From Oceanospirillum linum (GTDB lineage Bacteria > Pseudomonadota > Gammaproteobacteria > Pseudomonadales > Halomonadaceae), in the NCBI RefSeq assembly GCF_001995095.2, contig NZ_MTSD02000002.1, positions 186,001 through 250,000 of the forward strand: a stretch of 64,000 nucleotides of DNA, read 5' to 3'. Of this stretch, positions 17,415-25,879 are shown piece after piece (position 1 is the stretch's first letter; each line of letters starts with the position of its first letter). The position numbers were made by a program, and so were the translations under genes. Below the pieces are notes generated by a model, which was not told where the DNA came from, did not search any database, and was given only the letters and a program-made list of their open reading frames with translations.

Positions 17415-18410
17415 ATGAATCCATTCATACAGCTCTTACTCAGCGCTCTCGGTCCTATCAGCTGGGGCAGTACCTATTTGGTGACATCCGAGTTTCTGCC
17501 GGAGGGGATGCCCTTTACCGCCGCTGTAATCCGCTGTTTACCGGCAGGGGTTTTGCTGATTGTGTTAAGTCATATGCTCAGCAAGTCGTCCTTCTCAGAC
17601 AGGGCGTTACCAACCAGGCAGCAATGGCCAGGACTACTGCTGCTATCTGCGCTGAATATCGGCTGTTTTCAGGCGATGCTATTTGTTGCGGCTTACCGTC
17701 TGCCAGGTGGTTTAGCAGCCGTTATCGGCGCAGTACAGCCTCTGATTCTGCTACTGATGGTTTGGGCACTACAGAAACAACCACCGGGTAGAACTGCTTT
17801 TACCGCCTGTATTACGGCGATCATCGGTATGGGGCTACTGATTCTGTCTCCGGTAAAGGGTGCAGTAAGTGGTGAAAAAATCAGCTGGGACCTGATCGGT
17901 ATCGGGGCCGCCACCCTGGGGGCCTTAAGTATGGCACTGGGGGTTTATCTATCCCGCTATGGTCGGATGGACAAAACAGGGCCGGGGCAAGATAAGCCAG
18001 CCCGGAATAAAAGTGCAGAACTTCCGCTGATCACCCTTACCGGCTGGCAGCTGACCTTAGGTGGCCTGATGCTGCTGCCACTGGCTCTGGTTCTGGAACC
18101 GGCCCTGCCAACACTGACCACGCAGAACCTTCTGGGTTATGGCTATCTGTCACTATTTGGCACTCTGATCGCTTATTTGCTCTGGTTTCAGGGCATCCGC
18201 AAGCTGCCTGCGGTAATGATTTCCACACTAGGATTGTTAAGCCCACTTACTGCCGTAGCACTGGGTTGGATATTCCTGGATCAGGCGCTTGAAGGTTGGG
18301 CGATGGCGGGACTGACTTTAGTCATCGCCAGTATTCTGGCGGTTCAGTTTGCTCCCTGGATACCTGAAGCCTGCAAACGCTTAGGGCCTGGCCCCAAGCA
18401 CAACAAATAA
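17415..18410 (+). CDS. EamA/DMT-family transporter
   Basis: A 331-residue protein with about ten helices in two EamA repeats (LLSALGPISWGSTYLVTSEFLPEGMPF in the first; GYLSLFGTLIAYLLWFQGIRKLPA in the second). Such proteins export amino acids, purines or drugs. The ATG at 17415 follows GAGG; the TTG at 17403 is unlikely. The context (divergent MarR regulator, nitroreductase downstream) suggests a detoxification or efflux unit. Confidence 0.88.
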   Translation: MNPFIQLLLSALGPISWGSTYLVTSEFLPEGMPFTAAVIRCLPAGVLLIVLSHMLSKSSFSDRALPTRQQWPGLLLLSALNIGCFQAMLFVAAYRLPGGLAAVIGAVQPLILLLMVWALQKQPPGRTAFTACITAIIGMGLLILSPVKGAVSGEKISWDLIGIGAATLGALSMALGVYLSRYGRMDKTGPGQDKPARNKSAELPLITLTGWQLTLGGLMLLPLALVLEPALPTLTTQNLLGYGYLSLFGTLIAYLLWFQGIRKLPAVMISTLGLLSPLTAVALGWIFLDQALEGWAMAGLTLVIASILAVQFAPWIPEACKRLGPGPKHNK

Positions 18411-18454
18411 ACCCACATCTGATGACATTTATTCAGCACAAAAAGGTAACAACC

Positions 18455-19069
18455 ATGACATCCGTACAGAATGTAATTTTTCAACGCCGCTCCACCAGCA
18501 AGTACCAGCCGGATTATGTGATAGATCAGGAGACATTGGCGCAACTGGTTAGTCTGGCGGGATATTCACCCTCAGCCTATAACCTGCAGAACTGGCGCTT
18601 TATCGCCGTAACCACACCGGAGGCGAAAGCACAGTTAAGAGTGGCTGCCTACGGCCAGCCGCAAGTTGAGGCTGCTTCAGCAACTTTTATTGTTTGCGGT
18701 CAGCTGGCAGCTCATAAAGCATTGGAGCAGCGCCTCAGCAAGTCTGTAAATACCGGAGTTATCCCGCAATCCATTGCGGACAGCTGGGTTGGTGCTGCCA
18801 GCCAGAGCCATGAGGGCAATGATCAGCTGCAGCGGGATGAAGCTATTCGCTCTGCGTCACTGGCTGCAATGACCCTGATGCTCGCCGCCGAAGAGATGGG
18901 ACTGGCCACAGGGGCAATGGGAGGATTTGATGGCGAGCAGCTAAAACAGCACTTCCCACTTAATGAGGACGATCTGCCCGTCATGCTGATTACCATCGGC
19001 AAGGCGGCGAAAGGCAACTGGGCTCAAAAAGCCCGCCGCCCGCTGAAGGAGATTCTGACCGTTATCTGA
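18455..19069 (+). CDS. nitroreductase-family flavoprotein
   Basis: A 204-residue FMN-dependent oxidoreductase. The N-terminal FQRRSTSKYQPDYVIDQETL and SPSAYNLQNWRFIAV blocks form the FMN site of the nitroreductase fold; GLATGAMGGFDGEQL is the second conserved region. The ATG at 18455 is preferred to that at 18422 because AAGGT precedes it and because conservation begins there. It follows the exporter by 44 bases and is probably co-transcribed. The natural substrate (quinone or nitroaromatic) is unknown. Confidence 0.88.
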   Translation: MTSVQNVIFQRRSTSKYQPDYVIDQETLAQLVSLAGYSPSAYNLQNWRFIAVTTPEAKAQLRVAAYGQPQVEAASATFIVCGQLAAHKALEQRLSKSVNTGVIPQSIADSWVGAASQSHEGNDQLQRDEAIRSASLAAMTLMLAAEEMGLATGAMGGFDGEQLKQHFPLNEDDLPVMLITIGKAAKGNWAQKARRPLKEILTVI

Positions 19070-19074
19070 GCAGC

Positions 19075-20259
19075 TTATGGCTCTTCGTCAGATGAACCCG
19101 GCAGTGGAGAGATCCGGTACAATTTACCACTGTCTGTTGCCAGATACAGCAGCCCTTCAGGACTTTGGCTGACATCCCGGATGCGCTCGTTCAAAGAGTC
19201 CAGCATTCGGGTTTCTCCCACAATCACTCCCTTCTCATTCAGGTGAATATGATTAAGATGCTGCTTTACCAGAGCACCGGCAAACAGGTCCCCCTGCCAC
19301 TGGGGAAAGGCCTCTCCGCTGTAAAGCAGCAAACTTGAAGGGGCAATAGAGGGGATATAGACACGCACGGGATCAACCATACCTGCCTTATGCTCCTCAC
19401 CAACGCGGATTGACCCCCAGTACTCTTTACCCTGGGATACTTCCGGCCAGCCATAGTTGTTACCCGGCTCAATCACGTTCAGCTCATCCCCGCCCCTGGG
19501 GCCATGTTCAATCGCCCAAAGACGCTTACGGCCCGGGTCGTAGGCCAAACCCTGAGGGTTTCGGTAGCCAAAACTCCAAATCTCCGGCAAAGCATCATTA
19601 CCCGCATTAAAAAATGGGTTATGACGGGAAGGTTTGCCGGTAAAGGTCACCCTGAGAATGCTACCGGCATGGGTTTTGCGATTCTGGCCATTTGGCCGCT
19701 CACCACGATCTCCGACAGAGAAGTACACATAACGACCCGGATCAAAGGCGATCCTGCTGCCAAAGTGGTAATCCCTGGAGGTTGCTGACCGGGTTTCAAT
19801 CAGTACCTGCCAATCTTCAATACGATAGTGATCATAAGAGTTACCCGCTAGCTTAAAGCGTGCTAATACAGTGACTGGCTGGTTATCATTTTGCTGTACT
19901 GTCTGTAACGGAAGCGCACTGTAAGTCACATAAACCCAGGGCTCCTGTTTAAATTCCGGACTGGGTTTAATATCCAGTAAGCCTCCTTGCCCGTCAAAAT
20001 ATACCTTAGGCACACCGGTCAGATAACGAACATCACTCCGGCTTCGGGAATAAAGCCCGATCCGCCCCGCCCTTTCAGTAAAGATCATCGTCTCTGGATC
20101 AATAAATTCAAATGCCCAGGGAAGCTTTAGCCCCTGCTGAACTAACGTCGTTTGATATACCTCATTACGACTGCTGCCTGTTATCTCATTTGCAAAAGTG
20201 CTGTTCACCGAAAACAGCAGCAACAGTGAAAAAACAGACTGGCCGAGTCTTAAATGCAT
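19075..20259 (-). CDS. PQQ-dependent soluble aldose sugar dehydrogenase
   Basis: A 394-residue protein with a signal peptide (cleavage near TFANE) and a six-bladed propeller of the soluble glucose dehydrogenase/YliI family. Typical blocks are LKLPWAFEFIDPETMIFTERAGRIG, GQGGLLDIKPSPEF, SRIAFDPGRYVYFSVGDRG and IEHGPRGGDELNVIEPGNNYGWP. The enzyme would oxidise aldose sugars in the periplasm using PQQ. No PQQ synthesis genes are in the window. Its 3' end nearly abuts that of the nitroreductase gene. Confidence 0.9.
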   Translation of the reverse strand: MHLRLGQSVFSLLLLFSVNSTFANEITGSSRNEVYQTTLVQQGLKLPWAFEFIDPETMIFTERAGRIGLYSRSRSDVRYLTGVPKVYFDGQGGLLDIKPSPEFKQEPWVYVTYSALPLQTVQQNDNQPVTVLARFKLAGNSYDHYRIEDWQVLIETRSATSRDYHFGSRIAFDPGRYVYFSVGDRGERPNGQNRKTHAGSILRVTFTGKPSRHNPFFNAGNDALPEIWSFGYRNPQGLAYDPGRKRLWAIEHGPRGGDELNVIEPGNNYGWPEVSQGKEYWGSIRVGEEHKAGMVDPVRVYIPSIAPSSLLLYSGEAFPQWQGDLFAGALVKQHLNHIHLNEKGVIVGETRMLDSLNERIRDVSQSPEGLLYLATDSGKLYRISPLPGSSDEEP

Positions 20260-20324
20260 GCCTAAACTCCTCTTATCAATCTACCCGTCAATATCACGTT
20301 ACCGACAATGTCTTGGCTCACCAT

Positions 20325-20346
20325 AGCAGAAGTCCTGCTTTTTTTT
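20325..20346 (+). terminator. terminator-like hairpin in the yitT upstream region
   Basis: AGCAG, AAGTC, CTGCT followed by a run of eight T: a short 5-base stem but a strong T-run on the plus strand. No plus-strand gene lies upstream, so it would act only on a transcript starting in 20260-20325. Confidence 0.4.
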
Positions 20347-20545
20347 CACAGCAACCTGCACACGGTTTCTACGCTGTCCCGACATCACGGCCATCAGCCA
20401 ACATCGCACCAAAACAACGCATAAAAAACCCCGCAAACACCAAAATAGACCACAAAAAACAATATACTCAGCATAAAACCCTAAAAAAACAGGCATAACT
20501 CTTGCATTTTACTACTCACAACGTGACTATCGTTGCTCCTTATTA

Positions 20546-20578
20546 CCCACCCCGGCGATCCCGGTGGTGGGGCTTTTT
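20546..20578 (+). terminator. strong terminator or attenuator upstream of yitT
   Basis: CCCACC-CCGG pairs with CCGG-TGGTGGG (10 base pairs, one bulged T), followed by GCTTTTT. ATTACCC before it can pair with GGGTAAT after it (about 20542-20592). It ends 34 bases before the yitT start. With no gene upstream on this strand, it is either a leader attenuator or the end of a small RNA from 20347-20545. Confidence 0.6.
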
Positions 20579-20612
20579 ACGAGGCGGGTAATCCCTGCTA
20601 AGTGAGGTCATC

Positions 20613-21281
20613 ATGTTATCTGCTTTAATCCGCCCTATTCGACGGACAGACACTCTGTCTGTTGCAAAACGTTATTACAGTTTGTTCGAGGGCTGCTTTC
20701 TGGTCGCTCTCGGTATTTGGTTTCTGAAATCCGCAGGACTTCTGGTCAGCGGAACCGCAGGGTTATCCCTATTGCTCATGCGCTGGATACCGGAACTCAG
20801 CTTTGGCACGCTGTTCTTTATCATCAACCTGCCTTTCTTTGCTCTGGCACTTAAAACCAAGCCTCTTACATTTGCTTTCAGAACCCTGCTTGCGATGCTG
20901 ATGGTATCAACACTCACCGATCTGATGATTTTGCATATACAGCTGGAAACGCTTCCTAAGGTAATCGCTGCTCTTGCTGCGGGCGGGCTTGTAGGTGTAG
21001 GGCTGCTGGTTGTCTTTCGGGAAGAGAGCTCTCTGGGAGGAATTAATATTCTCTCACTCTGGCTGGAAGATAAATTTCAGATACATACCGGAAAGTCTCT
21101 GATGTGGTTTGATATCACACTGTTACTGGTTGCCGCAGTCACAATTACCCTGGAGCAGTTCGGTTACTCTCTGCTTTGTTTTGTCGTCATGAGCTCTGTG
21201 TTGCGCCGCTACCACCAGATGAACCATACCGCCCCGAAACCTGAAAAAAGCAATCTGCCTGAGAAGCGCAGCCAGTGTTAA
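20613..21281 (+). CDS. YitT-family (DUF161) membrane protein
   Basis: A 222-residue protein with five to six helices. The blocks YYSLFEGCFLVALGIWFLKSAGLLVSGTAGLSLLL and EESSLGGINILSLWLEDKFQIHTGK match the YitT family of unknown function. GAGG precedes the ATG. It lacks the C-terminal DUF2179 domain found in many Firmicutes members. The preceding terminator-like structure suggests control by attenuation. Confidence 0.85.
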   Translation: MLSALIRPIRRTDTLSVAKRYYSLFEGCFLVALGIWFLKSAGLLVSGTAGLSLLLMRWIPELSFGTLFFIINLPFFALALKTKPLTFAFRTLLAMLMVSTLTDLMILHIQLETLPKVIAALAAGGLVGVGLLVVFREESSLGGINILSLWLEDKFQIHTGKSLMWFDITLLLVAAVTITLEQFGYSLLCFVVMSSVLRRYHQMNHTAPKPEKSNLPEKRSQC

Positions 21282-21287
21282 TGCCAG

Positions 21288-24200
21288 CTATTTAGCAAGG
21301 ATTTCTTTCAAAGCGGAAACCATACGTTCACTTTCCTGGGCCAACGGAATGGCCAGTGACTTCGCCATATCATATTGGCCTGCCTCAAGATGCTGTTCCA
21401 TACATCCGGCATAAGCAACCAAGCGGTCAGCACCAAAGTTACCTACAATGCCTTTTAATGCATGAACCGCCATCGCCAGTTCCTGCCACTGCTCGGAGCG
21501 CACCGCCTGAAGAAGTTCGCTAATCAGCTTCGGAATTCGCTCAAATAAGTGATCAGATATCGGTGAAATATCACCATCAAACAATTCGTTAAGTGCAGCC
21601 AGAGTCTCGGAGTTAATCACCGGAAAGTCTGAGAAGTCAATTTCCGGCAATAGAGGGCCAGGCTGACCGGATATCCCCTGCGCCTTCTGCTGTTCCTGTG
21701 CCGTTCCATCGCCTGAAGACACCGTCAGCGGTTCAAAGTACCTGCGCAACAATGCGCCAAGCTGTCCGGGTTCAAATGGTTTAGGCAGATGAGCATCCAT
21801 TCCCGCCTCAAGGCAGCGATCTATTTCCGGCCTGGTAACGTAGGCGGTCATGGCAATAATCGGCAGGCGGTCCAGCTCGCCTTTTTTCTCGTGGGCACGG
21901 AAAAGCTGAGTTGCAGCCAGGCCATCCATTACCGGCATCTGGCAGTCCATAAAAACGAGGTCAAAGTTGTTCTCTTTTTTGAGCAGCTCCAGGGCTTCCT
22001 GCCCATTAGTCGCTATGGTCAACTGACAATTAAACTGGTCCAGATTCGCCACTGCAACAATACGATTCACCTCATTATCATCCACCAGAAGGATATGTTT
22101 ATCCGACAGATCCAGTGGTTGCTTTTTATCTGGCTGAACCGCCTTAACCAAAGAGGGAGATTCGGGTTTCAGCAGAGCTTTTTCTAAGGCCCGGTGCAGC
22201 TCATTGCGACTGAAAGGCTTGGGAATCAGGCTAACAAACTCAACATCTTCAGCCTGCTGACTCAGGGCTCTCCCGGTATAAGAGGTCAGCAAAATCATCC
22301 GGGTATCACGCAGAACCGGATGGCGTCGTATCGCCCTGGCCATCTGCACTCCATCCATACCGGGCATCATCATATCGGTCAGCACGATATCAAAAGGACG
22401 CCCTTTATCTGCATGCTGCAGAAGAATATCCAGAGCGCCCTGTCCCTCATCTGCACTCAGGTGAAAAATCCCCCAACTGGCGCAGTACTGCTCCAGAATC
22501 AATCTGTTTGTGGCATTATCATCAACAATGAGAGCTCTTAAGCCCCTAAGATCTTCGTTGGCGGTAAATCTTTCCAGCGCCACAGAGGAAGGTTTAAGCG
22601 GAATGGTAAAATGAAAACAACTACCCTCCCCCTGTTCAGACTGCAGCCAGATCTCCCCTCCCATACTGGCAATAATTTCACGGCTCAGTGTTAAACCCAA
22701 TCCGGTTCCACCATAGTTACGTGTCGTGGAGCCATCTGCCTGACTAAAGCTATCAAAAAATTTATCCTGAGCAGCAGCGGAAACACCAATCCCTGTATCT
22801 TTTACAGTAACATGCAGCTTTATCGTCCCATCATCGTCTAAAGCCTCAAGGTCTGCACGCAGGGTAATTTCCCCCTGTTCAGTAAATTTAATCGCATTTC
22901 CCAGCAAATTAGCCAGCACCTGCCGAAGCCGGGTAGGATCACCCTGAACAGAAGCCGGCAGCTGATCACTGATCATAGCTGAGATCTCCAGTCCCTTGCT
23001 TTGCGCCTGAGGTGCAAACAGTTTGGCGGTATCTTCAAGACTCTCCCGAAGGTCAAAATCAATTTGTTCCAAATCGACTTTGCCCGCTTCGTATTTCGCC
23101 AGATCAAGAATACTGTTCAGTAGGGATAGCAATGTTTTACTGGAGTTTTGCGCAATGCTAAGGAAATTTCTTTGTTCATCATCGACCCGTGTCTGAGCTA
23201 ACAGATCCAGCATTCCCAAAATACCATTCATTGGGGTACGGATTTCATGGCTCATATTGGCAAGGAATTCAGATTTCGCCTGCGCACTTTTCAGTGCATC
23301 CTGACGGGCGCACTCCAGTTCATGGTCATGTTTCTTGCGCTGGGTAATATCCCGGAAAATGGTAATTGAACCTGAAACCTCATCCTGGGTCTGAAACTGA
23401 GCGCTGGTCACCTGTACAGGCACAAGGGTGTTATCGGAGAAACGACGAAAAAACTCATCCTCGCTTTCATAAATTGTTCCTGTCGCCGTCACAAGCCGGA
23501 TAGGGCAATGATCAATATCAACTGGTTTGCCACCACTATCGTAATGGACATGAAAAAGATCGTGGGCCCGCTGCCCCAATGCCTCTTCAGAACGTATGCC
23601 CAAAATTCGCTCGGCGGCCTCATTGATAAAGGTCACATAGCCGTCTTTATCCTGAACAAAAAGCCCCTCCGCCATACGCTCTGTAATTGCTTTCAGGGTT
23701 TCCCGCTCTTTAGCCACGGCTATATTCGCTGTTTTGTGGCGATAATAGCCTGCAGCAAGACTTGCAATGAACGCCAGATAAATCAGCTGAATAATAAGAC
23801 CGGTTCGGTAAATTCCTTCCAGTTCATCAGCCCGGGTAAAGCTAATAATATAAGCCCCGGTTTTACCATCCAGATTATTGACTGGAGTAAAAAGCGCAGC
23901 ATAACGCTGTCCCTCTAACTTATGACTGAGACCAAAAGCACTCCCGGCGTTCATCATCTTTCGGATGTGGACCTTATCTTCCTGCATCACCGATTCAATA
24001 CTTTTCTGCAGCGATGGTACTTCACGGGGAGAGCCAAATTTGGCCCCCACATCTTCGACCAGAAAGTTATCGTTAAGGGCATAGTCTTTATAGATAGAGC
24101 GCTCACTGGGATAAAGCAGCGAAAACACCTGCTCTTTATTAAGAACAAAACCAAAAAGCTCATTGGGAACCAAGGTCTTTAACTGCTGCTCAACAGTATC

Positions 24201-24758
24201 GAAAGAAACGCTACTCTCAACACTACCAATATGCTGACCATCATGAAACAGAGGAAATACAAAGCGAAACCCATGGAATAAACGCCCGGTTTCAAACCCT
24301 TTAACAGCTTTCTGCTCTGTATTGACCCGATAGACAGAAGGGCGGATATCAAACAGTGGGTCGCCATATTTCAGGGGGCGGTGAAAGCGCAGCAGGCTTA
24401 ACCCGTTGGCATGATGAAAATGTAACTGACGCACGCCTCGTTCTTTCAGGCGCAAATATGAGGGGTATAGTTTGCGTAGTAACATGCCCCTTGCAAAGTC
24501 CTGGGCATCACCCTCTGTTACGCCGATTTCATAAACCAGAGCGGTAATTTCCGAGGTGTTGATCGTTTCATCAAACAGTGTCTGAGCAACTTCAGATAGC
24601 CCATTAACGACAGACCGGTAGGCAACCTGCTCCTGCATAAGACGGGCCTGAATCTGACCATCCGCTTCATACCTGATAATGAACTGCAGACCCAGTACAC
24701 CAGCCAATGACAGAAGAATAAAGCCTGAAAGAGCCCTTATAAAGACACTCTGAATCAC
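21288..24758 (-). CDS. hybrid sensor histidine kinase with Cache-like, PAS, HisKA, HATPase, two REC and Hpt domains
   Basis: A 1156-residue membrane kinase. Order: helix 1 (about 8-28), a periplasmic Cache-like sensor to about residue 330 (RQLHFHHANGLSLLRFHRP), helix 2 (about 325-345), PAS (about 360-480), HisKA with SHEIRTPMNGILGMLDLL, HATPase (DTGIGV; GGTGLGLTLSREI), REC1 (DIVLTDMMMPGMDG), REC2 (DLVFMDCQMPVMDG) and C-terminal Hpt (AVHALKGIVGNFGA). The start GTG overlaps the stop of the PhnD-like gene in GTGA, so the two are translationally coupled. It probably senses ligand through that binding protein. The output regulator is not adjacent. Confidence 0.93.
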   Translation of the reverse strand: MIQSVFIRALSGFILLSLAGVLGLQFIIRYEADGQIQARLMQEQVAYRSVVNGLSEVAQTLFDETINTSEITALVYEIGVTEGDAQDFARGMLLRKLYPSYLRLKERGVRQLHFHHANGLSLLRFHRPLKYGDPLFDIRPSVYRVNTEQKAVKGFETGRLFHGFRFVFPLFHDGQHIGSVESSVSFDTVEQQLKTLVPNELFGFVLNKEQVFSLLYPSERSIYKDYALNDNFLVEDVGAKFGSPREVPSLQKSIESVMQEDKVHIRKMMNAGSAFGLSHKLEGQRYAALFTPVNNLDGKTGAYIISFTRADELEGIYRTGLIIQLIYLAFIASLAAGYYRHKTANIAVAKERETLKAITERMAEGLFVQDKDGYVTFINEAAERILGIRSEEALGQRAHDLFHVHYDSGGKPVDIDHCPIRLVTATGTIYESEDEFFRRFSDNTLVPVQVTSAQFQTQDEVSGSITIFRDITQRKKHDHELECARQDALKSAQAKSEFLANMSHEIRTPMNGILGMLDLLAQTRVDDEQRNFLSIAQNSSKTLLSLLNSILDLAKYEAGKVDLEQIDFDLRESLEDTAKLFAPQAQSKGLEISAMISDQLPASVQGDPTRLRQVLANLLGNAIKFTEQGEITLRADLEALDDDGTIKLHVTVKDTGIGVSAAAQDKFFDSFSQADGSTTRNYGGTGLGLTLSREIIASMGGEIWLQSEQGEGSCFHFTIPLKPSSVALERFTANEDLRGLRALIVDDNATNRLILEQYCASWGIFHLSADEGQGALDILLQHADKGRPFDIVLTDMMMPGMDGVQMARAIRRHPVLRDTRMILLTSYTGRALSQQAEDVEFVSLIPKPFSRNELHRALEKALLKPESPSLVKAVQPDKKQPLDLSDKHILLVDDNEVNRIVAVANLDQFNCQLTIATNGQEALELLKKENNFDLVFMDCQMPVMDGLAATQLFRAHEKKGELDRLPIIAMTAYVTRPEIDRCLEAGMDAHLPKPFEPGQLGALLRRYFEPLTVSSGDGTAQEQQKAQGISGQPGPLLPEIDFSDFPVINSETLAALNELFDGDISPISDHLFERIPKLISELLQAVRSEQWQELAMAVHALKGIVGNFGADRLVAYAGCMEQHLEAGQYDMAKSLAIPLAQESERMVSALKEILAK

Positions 24759-25699
24759 TTTGCCGTCCCTATCAGATTGATCTTAAGTTGATACCACTGC
24801 CGACGAATCACATCGTATGCAGAGTCGGCAACGGGCTTTGCGCCATATCGCAGGTTGCGGCTCCAGGTCTGCATCATCTTCTGATGCGCTTTATTATCCT
24901 GCGGTGCAAGACTCAGCATGGCATCACGAATCTGCTCAATTAACTCTGGTGCTAATGTATCGCTATTGGCAACCAGCACAAAACCCGGGACGGGCTGGGT
25001 TTCATCGATAATACGTAACCCCAGGTGATGGTAGCGTCTGGCAATCTGGGTTTTCATACCACCAAACTGATATTTACCCAGAATCACATCAAGTGCGACA
25101 CGCTCATGACTTCCGGTGTAATCATAGCTGAAAGTATTATCTTCCAGACTCATTCCCTGCCGTTGCAGGTAATCTTCTGTTGCCAGATAACCACAGGTTG
25201 ATAGTGGCTGAGTCAGCGCCACATCATAATGCTGATTAGAATCAAGAGGAGCACCGCTGTCAGCAAAGTGCACAATAGCACAGGTATAGTCTGACTGACC
25301 TTTACTGTCCAGCAGCTGTACAACAGGGATAATATGCTGACTTTTCTGAGTAACAGCAACATAGGGCAAAGGCCCAAGATAAGCCATATCCACCTGACCC
25401 GAAGCGATGGATTCAATCAGGGCTTCATAATTCTCATGCCAGGCCAGCTCAAAAGCGTAACCGGTTTCTTTTTCCAGAAAATCAATAAAAGGCAGATATT
25501 CCAGGGTAACCTGCTCAAGGCTTGCCATGGGCAAGGGAGCAAAGCGAATAACAGGGCTGTCTTTCGCGGTTGGGGTTAAGCGATCGTGATTTTGCACGTA
25601 AGCCAGAGATTCATTTGCAGCTACCGGTAAGGCACTCAATATCAGGCACACAAGGCATAAAACAGTCCCATAAACACGACAACGCAAATGCTTCAGCAA
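24755..25699 (-). CDS. PhnD-like periplasmic binding protein coupled to a sensor kinase
   Basis: A 314-residue protein with a signal peptide (cleaved near PVAANE) and the phosphate/phosphite/phosphonate binding fold (FAPLPMASLEQVTLEYLPFIDFLEKETGY, SGQVDMAYLGPLPYVA). The start is a TTG at 25699 with GGGAG seven bases ahead. There is no ABC ATPase or permease; the kinase gene overlaps it by four bases. It therefore more likely presents a periplasmic ligand to the kinase than feeds a transporter. The ligand cannot be deduced. Confidence 0.88.
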   Translation of the reverse strand: MLKHLRCRVYGTVLCLVCLILSALPVAANESLAYVQNHDRLTPTAKDSPVIRFAPLPMASLEQVTLEYLPFIDFLEKETGYAFELAWHENYEALIESIASGQVDMAYLGPLPYVAVTQKSQHIIPVVQLLDSKGQSDYTCAIVHFADSGAPLDSNQHYDVALTQPLSTCGYLATEDYLQRQGMSLEDNTFSYDYTGSHERVALDVILGKYQFGGMKTQIARRYHHLGLRIIDETQPVPGFVLVANSDTLAPELIEQIRDAMLSLAPQDNKAHQKMMQTWSRNLRYGAKPVADSAYDVIRRQWYQLKINLIGTAK

Positions 25700-25804
25700 G
25701 ATATGACTCCCTTATGAATAAGGTACAGCTTAACCATACTGATATTTTATTAAAACATACAAAGCAAAGCTATTTTTATTAATACCCTTTCCTGTCGGCA
25801 ATAA

Positions 25805-25842
25805 TACAAAAAAGCCCATCGCAGATTTCTGCAATGGGCTTT
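25805..25842 (-). terminator. intrinsic terminator of leuA
   Basis: On the minus strand AAAGCCCATTGCAG and CTGCGATGGGCTTT form a 14-position stem with one mismatch and a short loop, followed by more T residues. It lies 38 bases past the leuA stop. Confidence 0.88.
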
Positions 25843-25879
25843 GAAGTATTTGCTTTTCAGGCCACGGGAAGGTTCGTGA

